A DNA stretch of 64,000 nt from Helicobacter sp. MIT 21-1697. Lineage in GTDB: Bacteria > Campylobacterota > Campylobacteria > Campylobacterales > Helicobacteraceae. The notes under the pieces are model-generated. The model was not told where the DNA came from, did not search any database, and saw only the letters and a list, made by a program, of their open reading frames with translations. Every line of letters begins with the position of its first letter. Within the stretch, counting starts at the first letter, position 1. Shown piece after piece: positions 1 through 8,545 of the stretch. Position numbers and translations under genes: made by a program. Location: the NCBI RefSeq assembly GCF_026241255.1, contig NZ_JAPHNC010000001.1, forward strand, positions 1 through 64,000, written 5' to 3'.

Positions 1-1012
1 TCTCATAATTAAGGAAGGAGAAAAAAGAAAGCAATCCCTGTTTTATCGTATTAATAGGTCTAAGGTAGGATTTAACGATAAAAAAGAGTAGCACTGCACC
101 AATAGCAAGTAAAATTAATGCCAAAACAATAGCACCAATTAGATTTTTATCGTTTGCCTCCTCGTAATCTTTTTTATCAGCGGCTACAACAATTGTCCAG
201 CCAAAAGGGAATTGCTTGTAGTAAGCAGTTTTTGCAGTGCCAAAATTATCAAATTCTAATAGATTCTCTTTTTTGCTTTTAAGAGATGCACCTAAGGCTT
301 TTTCTAAGGGTGTAGGAGTATTGCTTGTGCTTGTGAGTGGTTTTTCCCTAGAAAAAATCCGTCCCGAGCTATCAGCAATGAAAACTTCCATACTTGGAAG
401 TTCGGTTCGTTTAAAATTTTTGAATCTCTCTTGAAAGCCATCTACAAAAATATCTATACCAATCACTCCGACAAATTCCCCATTTTTATGGAGAGGCATT
501 GTTGCGGTGGCTAACATTTTGCCTTTATATTTGCCTTGTTGAGATTCATAGGTGGGCGTTACTATGGGTGCATTAAGGTTTTTTGTTTGCACATACCAAT
601 CCCTTTGTCTCAAATCGGGCTTGTTGTCCCAAGCACTTGAAACATTATGTGGTTGGTTTTCATCATAATCTTCAGTGAGTGTTTTTCCTGTGCTTTCATA
701 AGTAACATATACAGAGGGGTATTGCACTAATTGGGCGACATCAAGGAGAAGTTTTCTTTGTGTAGTTATATCATTTTCATTAATTTTTGCCAAAGACTTT
801 GCAATCATATTTAAATGTTGTTGGGCTTCAATATTCATTGTGATATTAATAGTTGTATAAGAAGAGCTTAAAGCGAGTTGTTGTAAGCCTCTATACACTT
901 CGCCAATATCTCTTGCAGCATTTTTGTAGTTAAAAAAGCTTACTATTAAGATAAGAAGAACAAAAATACCTAATACAATGCTAATAAGTCTTGTTGCCAA
1001 AGATTTTTTCAT
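1..1012 (-). CDS. Methyl-accepting chemotaxis protein, N-terminal half (runs off left edge)
   Basis: About 337 residues are visible, from the ATG at 1012 to the window edge. The order is a short basic N-terminus (MKKSLATRL), a first membrane segment at about residues 8-27, a periplasmic region of about 250 residues that looks like a double-Cache sensor (it contains VGVIGIDIFVDGF and later GWTIVVAADKKDYEE), a second membrane segment at about 285-310, then LRPINTIKQGLLSFFSFLN. That last stretch is typical of epsilonproteobacterial receptors just before the coiled-coil signalling domain. The cytoplasmic signalling part lies outside the window. The protein should sense a ligand in the periplasm and signal to CheW and CheAY, which are encoded at the other end of the window. 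The leader carries a run of 12 G just before the start codon. The ligand cannot be read from the sequence. Confidence 0.88.
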   Translation of the reverse strand, partial: MKKSLATRLISIVLGIFVLLILIVSFFNYKNAARDIGEVYRGLQQLALSSSYTTINITMNIEAQQHLNMIAKSLAKINENDITTQRKLLLDVAQLVQYPSVYVTYESTGKTLTEDYDENQPHNVSSAWDNKPDLRQRDWYVQTKNLNAPIVTPTYESQQGKYKGKMLATATMPLHKNGEFVGVIGIDIFVDGFQERFKNFKRTELPSMEVFIADSSGRIFSREKPLTSTSNTPTPLEKALGASLKSKKENLLEFDNFGTAKTAYYKQFPFGWTIVVAADKKDYEEANDKNLIGAIVLALILLAIGAVLLFFIVKSYLRPINTIKQGLLSFFSFLNYE

Positions 1013-1017
1013 TGTAT

Positions 1018-1029
1018 CCCCCCCCCCCC
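1018..1029 (-). repeat. G12 homopolymer in the leader of the chemotaxis receptor gene
   Basis: Twelve C on the plus strand are twelve G in the mRNA. They end five bases before the ATG at 1012, in the place of the Shine-Dalgarno sequence. Runs this long slip during replication in Helicobacter and Campylobacter. A length change here would alter the spacing or structure of the ribosome site rather than the reading frame. Confidence 0.85.
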
Positions 1030-1096
1030 ATTTTGGAAATTTCTAAGTCCAAGTCTAAATATAGCACAAATATTTTGCCATAAAAAATTTAAATCG

Positions 1097-1110
1097 TTTT
1101 TTTTTTTTTT
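1097..1110. repeat. T14 homopolymer between two minus-strand genes
   Basis: Fourteen T on the plus strand (A14 in the minus-strand transcript) begin three bases beyond the stop codon of the methyltransferase gene and about 85 bases upstream of the receptor start. No stem-loop sits next to it in the orientation needed for a minus-strand terminator. It may be a length-variable part of the receptor promoter region. Confidence 0.6.
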
Positions 1111-1113
1111 GTA

Positions 1114-2190
1114 TTAGCGGGCAGAATTGCACGATTTGTAACACAAACCTATAAATCTCCCTCCCATTGTGTGAAGCAATGTTTTGACTTTATGTATTTC
1201 GTTAAGGTATGCACTAAAGCCTTGAGCGCGTTGAAAAGATTCTAAAAGTGAAAGAATACCCATTTGTTCAATAAGCACTTTAGCTTGGTAGTCTTCAAAC
1301 ACAAGCTCAAATCCATAATCAGAGAAAAGTGTATTTAAGAGTGAAGTATCTATATCATAAGTAATATCTGCATTTTGATAGAGTGAGTAAAAATTGATGT
1401 TTTGTTCTAAAACCTCTTGGAGATTCACAACAGAGTGAGAATGATAGAATCTCGGATTATACGAGAGCGGATTGATAAGATGCTTTGCTCCATAATCAAA
1501 GGTGAGAAAATAGCTTTGTCTATACATTTTTGCAGTGTATGTGAGCTGCTCAATGAATGGTATCCAATGGGGTAGAATTGCTTGTTTAAGCGTATAAGCA
1601 TTATTTTTTAAAACATTTAAAAGCGTGGCACTTTGTGGCGGCAAAGAGCTTGTATTGAGTTCTTGCCATAAGCCTTGCCAATGTGTAGAATCTTGCGTGA
1701 TATAAAGTATTGTATCATCGTGTATCACATCGCAGGGAAAGCTATCAAAAAGTTCATTGCTTAAAATAAAAATATCCGAAGGGTTTTGGGGCAAAGGCAG
1801 ACTTTCAAAGGCATTAAAAGAGATATTTGTGGAGAATCTAAGCGTAGAAAAATATGTTTTTTGCACTTCCCTTAAGCTTGGTAATGGCTCTATGGTAGCA
1901 AATTCACACTCGCATAATAAATGAGTGCTTAACGCATCAAGAAAAAGTGCCACATCACCGAGTAAATAACCATTATTTGCACCAATTTCTACGATATGCA
2001 ACGGAAGATTCAAATGTCCTTTATCAACCAAATGGAGTATATAAGAAGCAATCGCACCACCAAAGAATTTACTTGCACTCACTGATGTGTAAAAATCCCC
2101 ACTTTTGCCTACTCTGCGAGGATTTGTATAATATCCATTTTGCCCATAAAGGCTTTGTTGCATAAAGGTGCTAAAGGGAATAGGCGACAT
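1114..2190 (-). CDS. MidA/NDUFAF7-family SAM-dependent methyltransferase
   Basis: This is a 358-residue protein of the DUF185/COG1565 family. Its mitochondrial relatives methylate an arginine in a complex I subunit; the bacterial substrate is generally unknown. Visible marks are the family N-terminus with YYTNPRR and GDFYTSVSASKFFG (about residues 20-42) and a methyltransferase motif I, HIVEIGANNGYLLGD, at about 60-75. The ATG at 2190 lies one base after the argD stop and matches the family N-terminus; an upstream TTG or ATG at 2211 would overlap argD by 20 bases. Tight spacing suggests co-transcription with argD. The family call is good, but the function is inferred. Confidence 0.75.
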   Translation of the reverse strand: MSPIPFSTFMQQSLYGQNGYYTNPRRVGKSGDFYTSVSASKFFGGAIASYILHLVDKGHLNLPLHIVEIGANNGYLLGDVALFLDALSTHLLCECEFATIEPLPSLREVQKTYFSTLRFSTNISFNAFESLPLPQNPSDIFILSNELFDSFPCDVIHDDTILYITQDSTHWQGLWQELNTSSLPPQSATLLNVLKNNAYTLKQAILPHWIPFIEQLTYTAKMYRQSYFLTFDYGAKHLINPLSYNPRFYHSHSVVNLQEVLEQNINFYSLYQNADITYDIDTSLLNTLFSDYGFELVFEDYQAKVLIEQMGILSLLESFQRAQGFSAYLNEIHKVKTLLHTMGGRFIGLCYKSCNSAR

Positions 2191-2191
2191 T

Positions 2192-3391
2192 TTAGAAGGT
2201 TTTGAGAGCATTGCGCACCCTAGCGAATCCTTCTTGTATTTCTTCTTTTGTAATCGTGAGTGGCGGTAAAAATCGCACTACACCCTTGCCGGATTTAAGG
2301 ACAATCACATAATGTTTGAGTGCTTGAGCAATAATCTCTTGCTGCATATCAGGATTGCGCGTATAAAGCCCACACATAAGTCCTAATCCGACTTTATGAC
2401 TAAATATATGGGCAAAATCAGCCACAAGTGCATCAAGCTCTGTGTGGAAGAGTGTAATAGTGCGTTGTAGTTCGCCATCCTTATAAAGTTTGTTGAGTAT
2501 AGTAAGCGTTTCAAGTCCTGCTGCGCAACTAAGAAAATTTCCCCCAAAAGTAGTGCCGTGGTCGCCATATTCAAAAATATCAGTAAGTTTTGTAATCACC
2601 GCACCAATAGGCACTCCTCCTGCCAAACCTTTCGCTGTTGTAATGACATCGGGGTCTATGCCATACACTTTGGAGGCAAAAATTTCGCCACTTCTAAATA
2701 TGCCGCTTTGAACTTCATCTATCATTAATAGAATCTGTTTTTGTTTTAAGATTGTGCTTAATGTATTGATTTTTTCTTTATCCATAGGCAAGACACCGCC
2801 CTCACCTTGCACAAGCTCTAAAAGGACTGCACAGGTGCTATCATCAAGCTTATTTATCATATCATCAATGTCTTGTGCATAAATAAATCCATCAGGAAAT
2901 GGTCCAAAGTGTAGGTGCATTTTTTCTTGCGCAGTGGCTTTGAGTGAAGCGATAGTGCGTCCGTGAAAGCTTGAATCAAGAGTGATGATTTTATACGCAT
3001 TGCGAGGTTTGCCGTATTTGCGTGCTATTTTGATGGCGCATTCATTTGCCTCTGCTCCGGAATTACAAAAAAATGCACGCATATGCGCAGTATATGGTGT
3101 ATTATCGCGATAGAGAGTGATAATTTGTTGAGCAAGTGCGGCTTGTGGCTGTATATAGTAGAGATTAGAAGTATGGAGTAAAGTTTGTGCTTGTTTGGCA
3201 ATCGCTTGAGCAAGATTTGCATTAGCGTGTCCCACACTACACACACCGATACCAGAGCCAAAATCAATATAATCATTGTCTTGTGTATCAAAGACTCGTG
3301 CATTTTCTCCACGCACAAAAGCTACATTTGCGCGTGCGTAAGTATGAAGCACAAATTCTTCATCAAGGGCTTGTGTGTGTGCGAAATCCAT
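2192..3391 (-). CDS. argD: Acetylornithine aminotransferase
   Basis: Class III PLP-dependent aminotransferase of 399 residues, normal length for ArgD. It converts N-acetylglutamate semialdehyde to N-acetylornithine in arginine synthesis; in some bacteria it also serves as succinyl-diaminopimelate aminotransferase, which would fit the dapD gene in this window. Visible features are the N-terminal GENARVFDTQDNDYIDFGSG, FFCNSGAEANECAIKIAR for cofactor binding, the acidic motif MIDEVQSG, and the Schiff-base lysine in TAKGLAGGVP (Lys254). The start is the ATG at 3391, which has GGAG five bases upstream; a TTG nine codons earlier has no ribosome site. Enzymes of this family are hard to tell from related omega-aminotransferases, so the exact substrate is less certain. 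Confidence 0.82.
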   Translation of the reverse strand: MDFAHTQALDEEFVLHTYARANVAFVRGENARVFDTQDNDYIDFGSGIGVCSVGHANANLAQAIAKQAQTLLHTSNLYYIQPQAALAQQIITLYRDNTPYTAHMRAFFCNSGAEANECAIKIARKYGKPRNAYKIITLDSSFHGRTIASLKATAQEKMHLHFGPFPDGFIYAQDIDDMINKLDDSTCAVLLELVQGEGGVLPMDKEKINTLSTILKQKQILLMIDEVQSGIFRSGEIFASKVYGIDPDVITTAKGLAGGVPIGAVITKLTDIFEYGDHGTTFGGNFLSCAAGLETLTILNKLYKDGELQRTITLFHTELDALVADFAHIFSHKVGLGLMCGLYTRNPDMQQEIIAQALKHYVIVLKSGKGVVRFLPPLTITKEEIQEGFARVRNALKTF

Positions 3392-3539
3392 AGTATCTCC
3401 AAAATATTTTAGAATCAAGTGGAGTGGATTCTATCCTAAAAATATAAATTCATAGAAGTGAGATTTTGGAGCGATTTTTGCTCTCCTTTTAGTTTGAAAA
3501 ATATATGTATTTAACTTAAAATGGCTTTAGGAGCGTGGA

Positions 3540-4112
3540 GTGCAAGTAAATAATCAGATACAAAATCATTATGGAGTAATGCAGACAAATACCACGCGAA
3601 ATATAAAAAATGATTCTACGAAATTCCAAGCAAACTCCAATCAAGCAGATACAACAGATACTCAAACACCACCTCCACACATTGATTCTACAAATACAAA
3701 AGATGCTACACAGATACAAGATGTTCCAAATGTGAGTGAAATAAAAGAGAAGCAGGATATACAAGAACCAAAATTTAAGGAGATTGAGGGCAACAAAAAT
3801 CGTATTACCTATGGACTTAAAGTGATTGAATTGATGAGTGATGAGGAATACAGAGCATTTTTGTGGGCGACAGAGGGTATGAGCGAGTCTGAAAAGATGC
3901 TCTTTGCGCAGAGTTTATATCGTTTCACGGCATTTTATCAAGGTAAAGAGAATAAAGATAAGCAATCAGAAGTGGATATGCAAAAAATAAATGCCCAAAA
4001 AGCCTTTGGGGTAGAGCATTCTATAATGCAAGATTTTATTCAACGTTATAAAAATGCTTATGAGAGAGTTTTAAGCACTCAACACAATACTCAAAATCAG
4101 ATTAATATGTAG
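3540..4112 (+). CDS. Hypothetical protein with disordered N-terminus
   Basis: A 190-residue protein that I do not recognise. It starts with GTG at 3540, with AGGAG six bases upstream. Residues 1-85 are rich in Asn, Gln, Thr and Asp and look disordered (for example DTTDTQTPPPH). Residues 90-175 are predicted helical and better conserved in character: TYGLKVIELMSDEEYRAFLWATEGMSESEK, given here in part, then FAQSLYRFTAFYQG. It has no signal peptide and no membrane segment. It stands alone between argD on the minus strand and tRNA-Met. The look is that of a cytoplasmic helical domain on a flexible linker, probably restricted to the genus. Confidence 0.6.
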   Translation: MQVNNQIQNHYGVMQTNTTRNIKNDSTKFQANSNQADTTDTQTPPPHIDSTNTKDATQIQDVPNVSEIKEKQDIQEPKFKEIEGNKNRITYGLKVIELMSDEEYRAFLWATEGMSESEKMLFAQSLYRFTAFYQGKENKDKQSEVDMQKINAQKAFGVEHSIMQDFIQRYKNAYERVLSTQHNTQNQINM

Positions 4113-4118
4113 TCTCAC

Positions 4119-4147
4119 TTGACTTTTTACTGCTTTTTGCTTAGAAT
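4119..4147 (+). promoter_or_regulatory. Sigma-70-type promoter of tRNA-Met
   Basis: TTGACT at 4119-4124 and TAGAAT at 4142-4147 are separated by exactly 17 bases, with the tRNA starting 33 bases after the -10 box. It is one of few places in the window with a clear -35 box, as expected for a stable RNA gene. Confidence 0.75.
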
Positions 4148-4179
4148 TGGCGGTTTTATTTTCGTTATTCAATTGAGAG

Positions 4180-4257
4180 GTCAAAGTAGCTCAGCTGGTT
4201 TAGAGCGCTGGTCTCATAAGCCGGAGGTCGGGGGTTCAAGTCCCCCCTTTGACACCA
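4180..4257 (+). tRNA. tRNA-Met (anticodon CAT), elongator type
   Basis: A full cloverleaf can be drawn. The acceptor stem GTCAAAG pairs with CTTTGAC, the D arm is GCTC/GAGC, the anticodon arm carries the loop CTCATAA, the variable loop is AGGTC, and the T arm is GGGGG-TTCAAGT-CCCCC, followed by A and an encoded CCA. The anticodon stem lacks the three G:C pairs of initiator tRNA, so this is the elongator. The same anticodon is used by tRNA-Ile2 with lysidine, which I cannot fully exclude. Its 3' end overlaps the last codons of a protein gene on the other strand. Confidence 0.9.
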
Positions 4258-5891
4258 TTTTCACACATTCTCTCAAATTCTTGATAATATTTCCACGATT
4301 CTACTATATCAGGACGCTCTTTTTTAATATACGCCAAATGCTCATCTAAGATATGTTTAAATCTTATCCTTAAATCTTTATGTTCTCTTAAATACTCTAG
4401 CACTTGAGATTCTGTAATTTTCTTTGTATCTTCTATGTCTTTTTGCTCTTGTAATCTTTGAATAAATTTTAACAGATACGCTTTGACTTCCTCTAGTGTG
4501 TTTATATCTTGTTTTAGAATCTCAAAGTCTTCTTTATTTGCACATACAATAATTCTTTGATAAAAGCAATCTTGGTTAAAAAGAAAAGGGGTAAGGTTTT
4601 GATAATCTGTCTTAAGCGCATTATCTCTAAGGTAAAAATGAAGCGTTGTATCTAATATTTTAACCTTCAGTGTTATGGGTAAAAAATTGATATATTCTAA
4701 GACTCTTTGAGTTTTAAACCTCTCCCTCTCCTCTTCTCTTGGTGCAGGGAATCCTAAGCTTTGAGACAATCTTTTCATTGTTTCAAAGGCTCTCTCTCCT
4801 ACAATTTCAGACATATCTATAATAATAGAATCTTGAAGATTAATCAAAGCATTTTTGAGTTGGGTGTCGTGGAAAGCACCAGCGTATTTGTGCGTATCTA
4901 TAAAATATTCTATACATTCAAAAGAGGGAAATTCTCCTAGACAAAGTTTGCCTTTGGAATCCATATTCCAATATCCTACAAGGTTTTTACACACTTCTTT
5001 TGGTTCTGATTGTAAGGTAATTATTATAGGATTCTCTGCTCTTGTATCCCAACCTTCTTTTGGAACTCTAAGCTGTAAAAAAGATTTAAGATTGCTTATA
5101 GGGTCTCTAGCAGTGAGTAAAGCTTTGCTATAAGGGAGCAAAGCATAGAATTTACTTGCTGTCTCTACAAATTCCCTGATAGAAAGATAAGTTAGAGCGG
5201 AATCGTTATGGAATGCTGTGAGTTTGTGAAAATAGCATAGGTAATTTTCCCTGCCATCGCCTCCATATACACCTTGCCAAGGACACACATTTACTCCGCA
5301 ATACTCTAAAAAGGTGGTTAGTCCAGAACTTCCACTCCCGTGACTTCCCCAATATACAAATTGATAATACGGAGGCAGAGGCAAGTTCAAATCCCAAGCA
5401 ATTTGTGCAGAGAGATTGTTATAGCTTAGATTGGGATAGGGTTGTATCTCCACTATACTTTTGGATTCTAAACTTTCTTGTTCTTTGTTCTTAGAATTTC
5501 TTGCACTCAATCTTTTAGGATTTAGCATTGGGGGATAAGGGTGATTTGTTTCAAGGTATTGCTCTTTAAACTCAATGGATTCTATCCAAGAGTTAATCTC
5601 CTCATAATATTGAGAGATAAAAACTAAAGTTGGATTATGAGTAGTTACAATATGAAATCTCTTTAGAATCTTATACACACCAAATTTATGAGGATTATGA
5701 GATATAAAGATAAGAAAGAGCATTTCTACCTTTTGAAAGAAATGTTGATAGAAAGCAGTTTGTTGAAAAGCTCTTTTTTTCTTTCCTAAATTATAAACAA
5801 GAGCAAATCTTAAGCCTTTTGCTTTAAAAATGCGTATTGTTTTGGAACGATTATATGCCCCCCCCCCATTTAAATGCAAAAGATAAAACAT
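4236..5891 (-). CDS. DUF2972-type protein with phase-variable G10 tract
   Basis: A 551-residue protein resembling the DUF2972 family of Campylobacter and Helicobacter, a set of contingency genes of unknown function. The core at about residues 165-420 starts with LPPYYQFVYWGSHGSGSSG, a glycine- and serine-rich loop like that of P-loop sulfotransferases, followed by FLEYCGVNVCPWQGVYGG and the basic motif SKALLTARDPISNLKSFL. A Lys/Glu-rich helical tail follows. The N-terminal part (SKTIRIFKAKGLRF, VYNLGKKK) is basic. The start is the ATG at 5891 with AGGAG upstream. The G10 run at codons 9-12 is in frame here, so the gene is ON in this sequence. The stop codon lies inside tRNA-Met on the opposite strand. 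A transferase role is only inference. Confidence 0.72.
   Translation of the reverse strand: MFYLLHLNGGGAYNRSKTIRIFKAKGLRFALVYNLGKKKRAFQQTAFYQHFFQKVEMLFLIFISHNPHKFGVYKILKRFHIVTTHNPTLVFISQYYEEINSWIESIEFKEQYLETNHPYPPMLNPKRLSARNSKNKEQESLESKSIVEIQPYPNLSYNNLSAQIAWDLNLPLPPYYQFVYWGSHGSGSSGLTTFLEYCGVNVCPWQGVYGGDGRENYLCYFHKLTAFHNDSALTYLSIREFVETASKFYALLPYSKALLTARDPISNLKSFLQLRVPKEGWDTRAENPIIITLQSEPKEVCKNLVGYWNMDSKGKLCLGEFPSFECIEYFIDTHKYAGAFHDTQLKNALINLQDSIIIDMSEIVGERAFETMKRLSQSLGFPAPREEERERFKTQRVLEYINFLPITLKVKILDTTLHFYLRDNALKTDYQNLTPFLFNQDCFYQRIIVCANKEDFEILKQDINTLEEVKAYLLKFIQRLQEQKDIEDTKKITESQVLEYLREHKDLRIRFKHILDEHLAYIKKERPDIVESWKYYQEFERMCENGVKGGT
5858..5867 (-). repeat. G10 homopolymer inside the DUF2972-type gene
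   Basis: Ten C on the plus strand lie about 25 bases after the ATG at 5891 and encode Gly-Gly-Gly. Gain or loss of one base would shift the frame near the start, giving an ON/OFF switch of the kind known for poly-G tracts in this class of bacteria. At length 10 the 551-residue frame is open. Confidence 0.88.
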
Positions 5892-6059
5892 AATAAGCTC
5901 CTAATGGAAAAATATATAAAGAAATTATAAACCAAAGATGCAAAATCTAATGCATAATTGTATCAAAAAATGGAAGTGAAGTTGGTGGCTTATTAAAAGG
6001 AGCTACCCGCACTTAGAGAAAAAGTTGCGGATATTTTTGAGTAAATAAGTTGCAAAAAC

Positions 6060-6620
6060 CTATTTTACAGGGGCCTCAAATGCAATTTCTACTTGAGACC
6101 AAGTCAGATTCTCGTGGAGATCTTTTACAGCGTTTTGCAAACTCGCACGCGCATTTTCAAGTCCAAATAGACTTAAATCCAACACACCTTTTGCGATAAT
6201 TTTGCCACCAGCTATCTCATATTGCATAGGCACTTTTTGTGTTTTGCCATTCATACGCACATTAGCCAAAATTGTGCCCTTACCTTTGCCTTCAATAACA
6301 TCTTTGAATGTTACTTTAATAGGGTCTTTCTTGTTAAAATGCTCAAAAAAGCTCTTACGCAAAGTCTCATCTCTACCTGCATCAGCAGTATTAACTTTCA
6401 TAATGTCAATAGTCGCAGTGGCATTATTAAGTTGAGATTCAAGGCTTTGTGTTTTGTTGGGCGTACCAAATTTAAACTTCACATCATCAAAACTTCCGCC
6501 TACTGCTATTTTGGCAGGAGTTTTAAAGGCTGTCCATTTAACTTGAGCTTTTGCTACATCAATGCTTGCTGCACATACAATACTGCTTACAATCATCATA
6601 CCTGCGATAATTTTTTTCAT
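6060..6620 (-). CDS. YceI-family periplasmic lipid-binding protein
   Basis: A 186-residue protein with a signal peptide (MKKIIAGMMIVSSIVCA, cleavage near residue 17). The mature part has the YceI pattern: KWTAFKTPAKIAVGGSFDDVKF near the N-terminus, here quoted in part, a central FEHFNKKDPIKVTFKDV, and a C-terminal WSQVEIAFEA. YceI proteins form a lipocalin-like barrel that holds isoprenoids or fatty amides in the periplasm; H. pylori has a secreted member. The ATG at 6620 has AGGAG seven bases upstream, and a GTG two codons earlier overlaps the ribosome site and is rejected. The gene stands alone and is divergent from hemL. The natural ligand is unknown. Confidence 0.82.
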   Translation of the reverse strand: MKKIIAGMMIVSSIVCAASIDVAKAQVKWTAFKTPAKIAVGGSFDDVKFKFGTPNKTQSLESQLNNATATIDIMKVNTADAGRDETLRKSFFEHFNKKDPIKVTFKDVIEGKGKGTILANVRMNGKTQKVPMQYEIAGGKIIAKGVLDLSLFGLENARASLQNAVKDLHENLTWSQVEIAFEAPVK

Positions 6621-6756
6621 CGGCACTCTCCTAAATTTGAAATGAATTTCATTGTAACTAAAAATACAAATATTTTTAAATTATTTTTTGTGTTTGGTAT
6701 CTTTTAAAGTTAAAGTGGGCAAAGTAGTAACCCTTTAAATAAGGATTCTATTTTGT

Positions 6757-6762
6757 TATAAT
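6757..6762 (+). promoter_or_regulatory. -10 box of the hemL promoter
   Basis: TATAAT in the context TTTTGTTATAATGC, 27 bases before the hemL start. This TG-preceded -10 box is the usual vegetative promoter form in Helicobacter, in which the -35 region is weak. Confidence 0.6.
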
Positions 6763-6789
6763 GCACCAACACATTTTAAAGGATATGCA

Positions 6790-8097
6790 ATGAATATTTT
6801 GCAAAGCATTAACGATTTCAATGAGGCAAAGCAAGTCATTCCCGGAGGAGTAAATTCTCCTGTGCGGGCATTTGGCTCTGTGGGAGGGACACCGCGATTT
6901 ATCGCTAGGGGCAAAGGTGCTTATATTTATGATGAAGATGACAATGAATATATTGATTTTGTGCAAAGCTGGGGACCACTTATTTTTGGACACGCAAACG
7001 AAATGATAGAATCCGCTTTATCTCTTGCTATCAAAGATGGGCTAAGCTTTGGAGCACCCACAGAGAAAGAAACGACACTTGTTAAACACATTATCGCATT
7101 ATCTGGGAGTGCAGAGAAGATGCGTCTTGTAAATTCTGGCACAGAGGCTACAATGAGTGCTTTGCGTTTAGCTAGAGCATATAGCGGTAAAGATGACATT
7201 ATTAAGTTTGAGGGCTGCTATCACGGACATTCTGATAGTTTGCTTGTTTCTGCAGGGAGTGGGTGCGCTACATTTGGCACGCCAAGCTCACCGGGTGTTC
7301 CAAATGACATATCAAAGCACACACTCGTAGCGCGATATAATGATATAGAATCTGTGAAAGCGTGTTTTGAACAAAGCAAGAATGTGGCGTGCGTGATTAT
7401 TGAAGCCTTAGCTGGCAATATGGGATTTGTTCCTGCTGATAGCAAGTTTATGCACGATTTAAGGAGTTTATGCGATGAGTATAATGCACTTTTAATCATT
7501 GATGAGGTGATGAGTGGCTTTAGGGCTGGACTTAAGGGGGCAATAGGTTTATATAATGTGCAAGCAGATTTAGTTACTTATGGCAAAGTTATCGGGGGAG
7601 GTATGCCCTTGGCTGCTTTTGGTGGGAGGGCAGATATTATGGATATGCTTTCTCCTGTTGGTGGCGTTTATCAGGCGGGAACATTAAGTGGGAATCCTAT
7701 CGCGGTGAGCGCAGGACTTGCGACTTTATTGCAAATCAAATCCAATCCTACATTGTATGAGCAACTAGAGATACTTGCCAAGCGGCTTATTCAAGGGTTA
7801 AAAGAAGCAGCACAATCATACAAGATTCCCTTGCAGGTGGATTGTAGGGGAAGTATGTTTGGCTTCTTTTTCAATAAAAAAGAAGTAAAAAATTTTGATG
7901 ATGCCAAATGTAGTGATACTGCAATGTTTGCACTCTTCCATCAAAAGATGCTTGAAAAAGGCGTCTATTTTGCTTGCTCGCAGTTTGAGACAGGCTTTAT
8001 TTGTAGCGCAATGAATGAATCAATGATTGATGAGGTGATTATGAAAGCAAAGGCAGCCTTTGGTGAAATAACCCACGAAATGGAATCTGGAATCTAG
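6790..8097 (+). CDS. hemL: Glutamate-1-semialdehyde 2,1-aminomutase
   Basis: A 435-residue PLP enzyme of the class III aminotransferase fold. It turns glutamate-1-semialdehyde into 5-aminolevulinate, the C5 route to haem. Diagnostic motifs are [13 protein letters not shown] at the N-terminus, [31 protein letters not shown], and GTPSSPGVP, which separates HemL from ArgD-like enzymes, and the cofactor lysine in [11 protein letters not shown] (Lys266). The start ATG at 6790 has AAGGA seven bases upstream. The next gene follows after four bases, so hemL probably heads a three-gene operon. Confidence 0.95.
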   Translation: MNILQSINDFNEAKQVIPGGVNSPVRAFGSVGGTPRFIARGKGAYIYDEDDNEYIDFVQSWGPLIFGHANEMIESALSLAIKDGLSFGAPTEKETTLVKHIIALSGSAEKMRLVNSGTEATMSALRLARAYSGKDDIIKFEGCYHGHSDSLLVSAGSGCATFGTPSSPGVPNDISKHTLVARYNDIESVKACFEQSKNVACVIIEALAGNMGFVPADSKFMHDLRSLCDEYNALLIIDEVMSGFRAGLKGAIGLYNVQADLVTYGKVIGGGMPLAAFGGRADIMDMLSPVGGVYQAGTLSGNPIAVSAGLATLLQIKSNPTLYEQLEILAKRLIQGLKEAAQSYKIPLQVDCRGSMFGFFFNKKEVKNFDDAKCSDTAMFALFHQKMLEKGVYFACSQFETGFICSAMNESMIDEVIMKAKAAFGEITHEMESGI

Positions 8098-8101
8098 CCC
8101 T

Positions 8102-8545
8102 ATGAGTGAGAATAGACAAAATAAACACACACAGCACGAATCCTCCCCTCAAAAAGGGCAAAAAGATATGTTGGACAACACACAAGATTCTAAAATCAAC
8201 GATGAGAGCATACTTACAAATGAGAATCGCAAGGAGATTGAGGATAAACCTCCTCGTCTAAGTGCTATTGTGCGTGGTGCAAATGAGCTAAGTGTGGGGA
8301 TTTCAATCGTAGTAGCTATTTTGCTTGGCATTGGCATTGGCATTGGTTTAGCAAAGCTAAGTGGGATAAAATGGCTTTTTTGGCTTGGGGTATTTTGGGG
8401 TGTGGCTGCGGCTATTTTAAACCTTTACAAAGCGTATCAACGTCAGCAAAAAGAAGCACAAGAATTAGCCAATAACCCCCGCTACACTTATAAGCCTAGC
8501 GCAGATGATGAAGATGAAGATTCCCAAAATGGAAAATATTATTAA
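8102..8545 (+). CDS. AtpZ/AtpI-like small membrane protein
   Basis: A 147-residue protein. The first 55 residues are polar and probably disordered. Residues 60-125 have the AtpZ/AtpI pattern: an amphipathic stretch RLSAIVRGANELSVGIS, a membrane segment VVAILLGIGIGIGLAKLSG, a short loop, a second segment WLFWLGVFWGVAAAILNLY, then a charged tail rich in Gln, Lys and Asp. AtpZ proteins assist assembly of the F-type ATPase or carry ions. Here the gene follows hemL and no atp genes are nearby, so the link to the ATPase rests on the pattern only. Confidence 0.6.
   Translation: MSENRQNKHTQHESSPQKGQKDMLDNTQDSKINDESILTNENRKEIEDKPPRLSAIVRGANELSVGISIVVAILLGIGIGIGLAKLSGIKWLFWLGVFWGVAAAILNLYKAYQRQQKEAQELANNPRYTYKPSADDEDEDSQNGKYY

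Noticed and set aside
6222-6707. A 161-residue plus-strand ORF opposite the YceI-like gene
   Set aside because: No ribosome site and no pattern; the YceI frame on the minus strand is clear.
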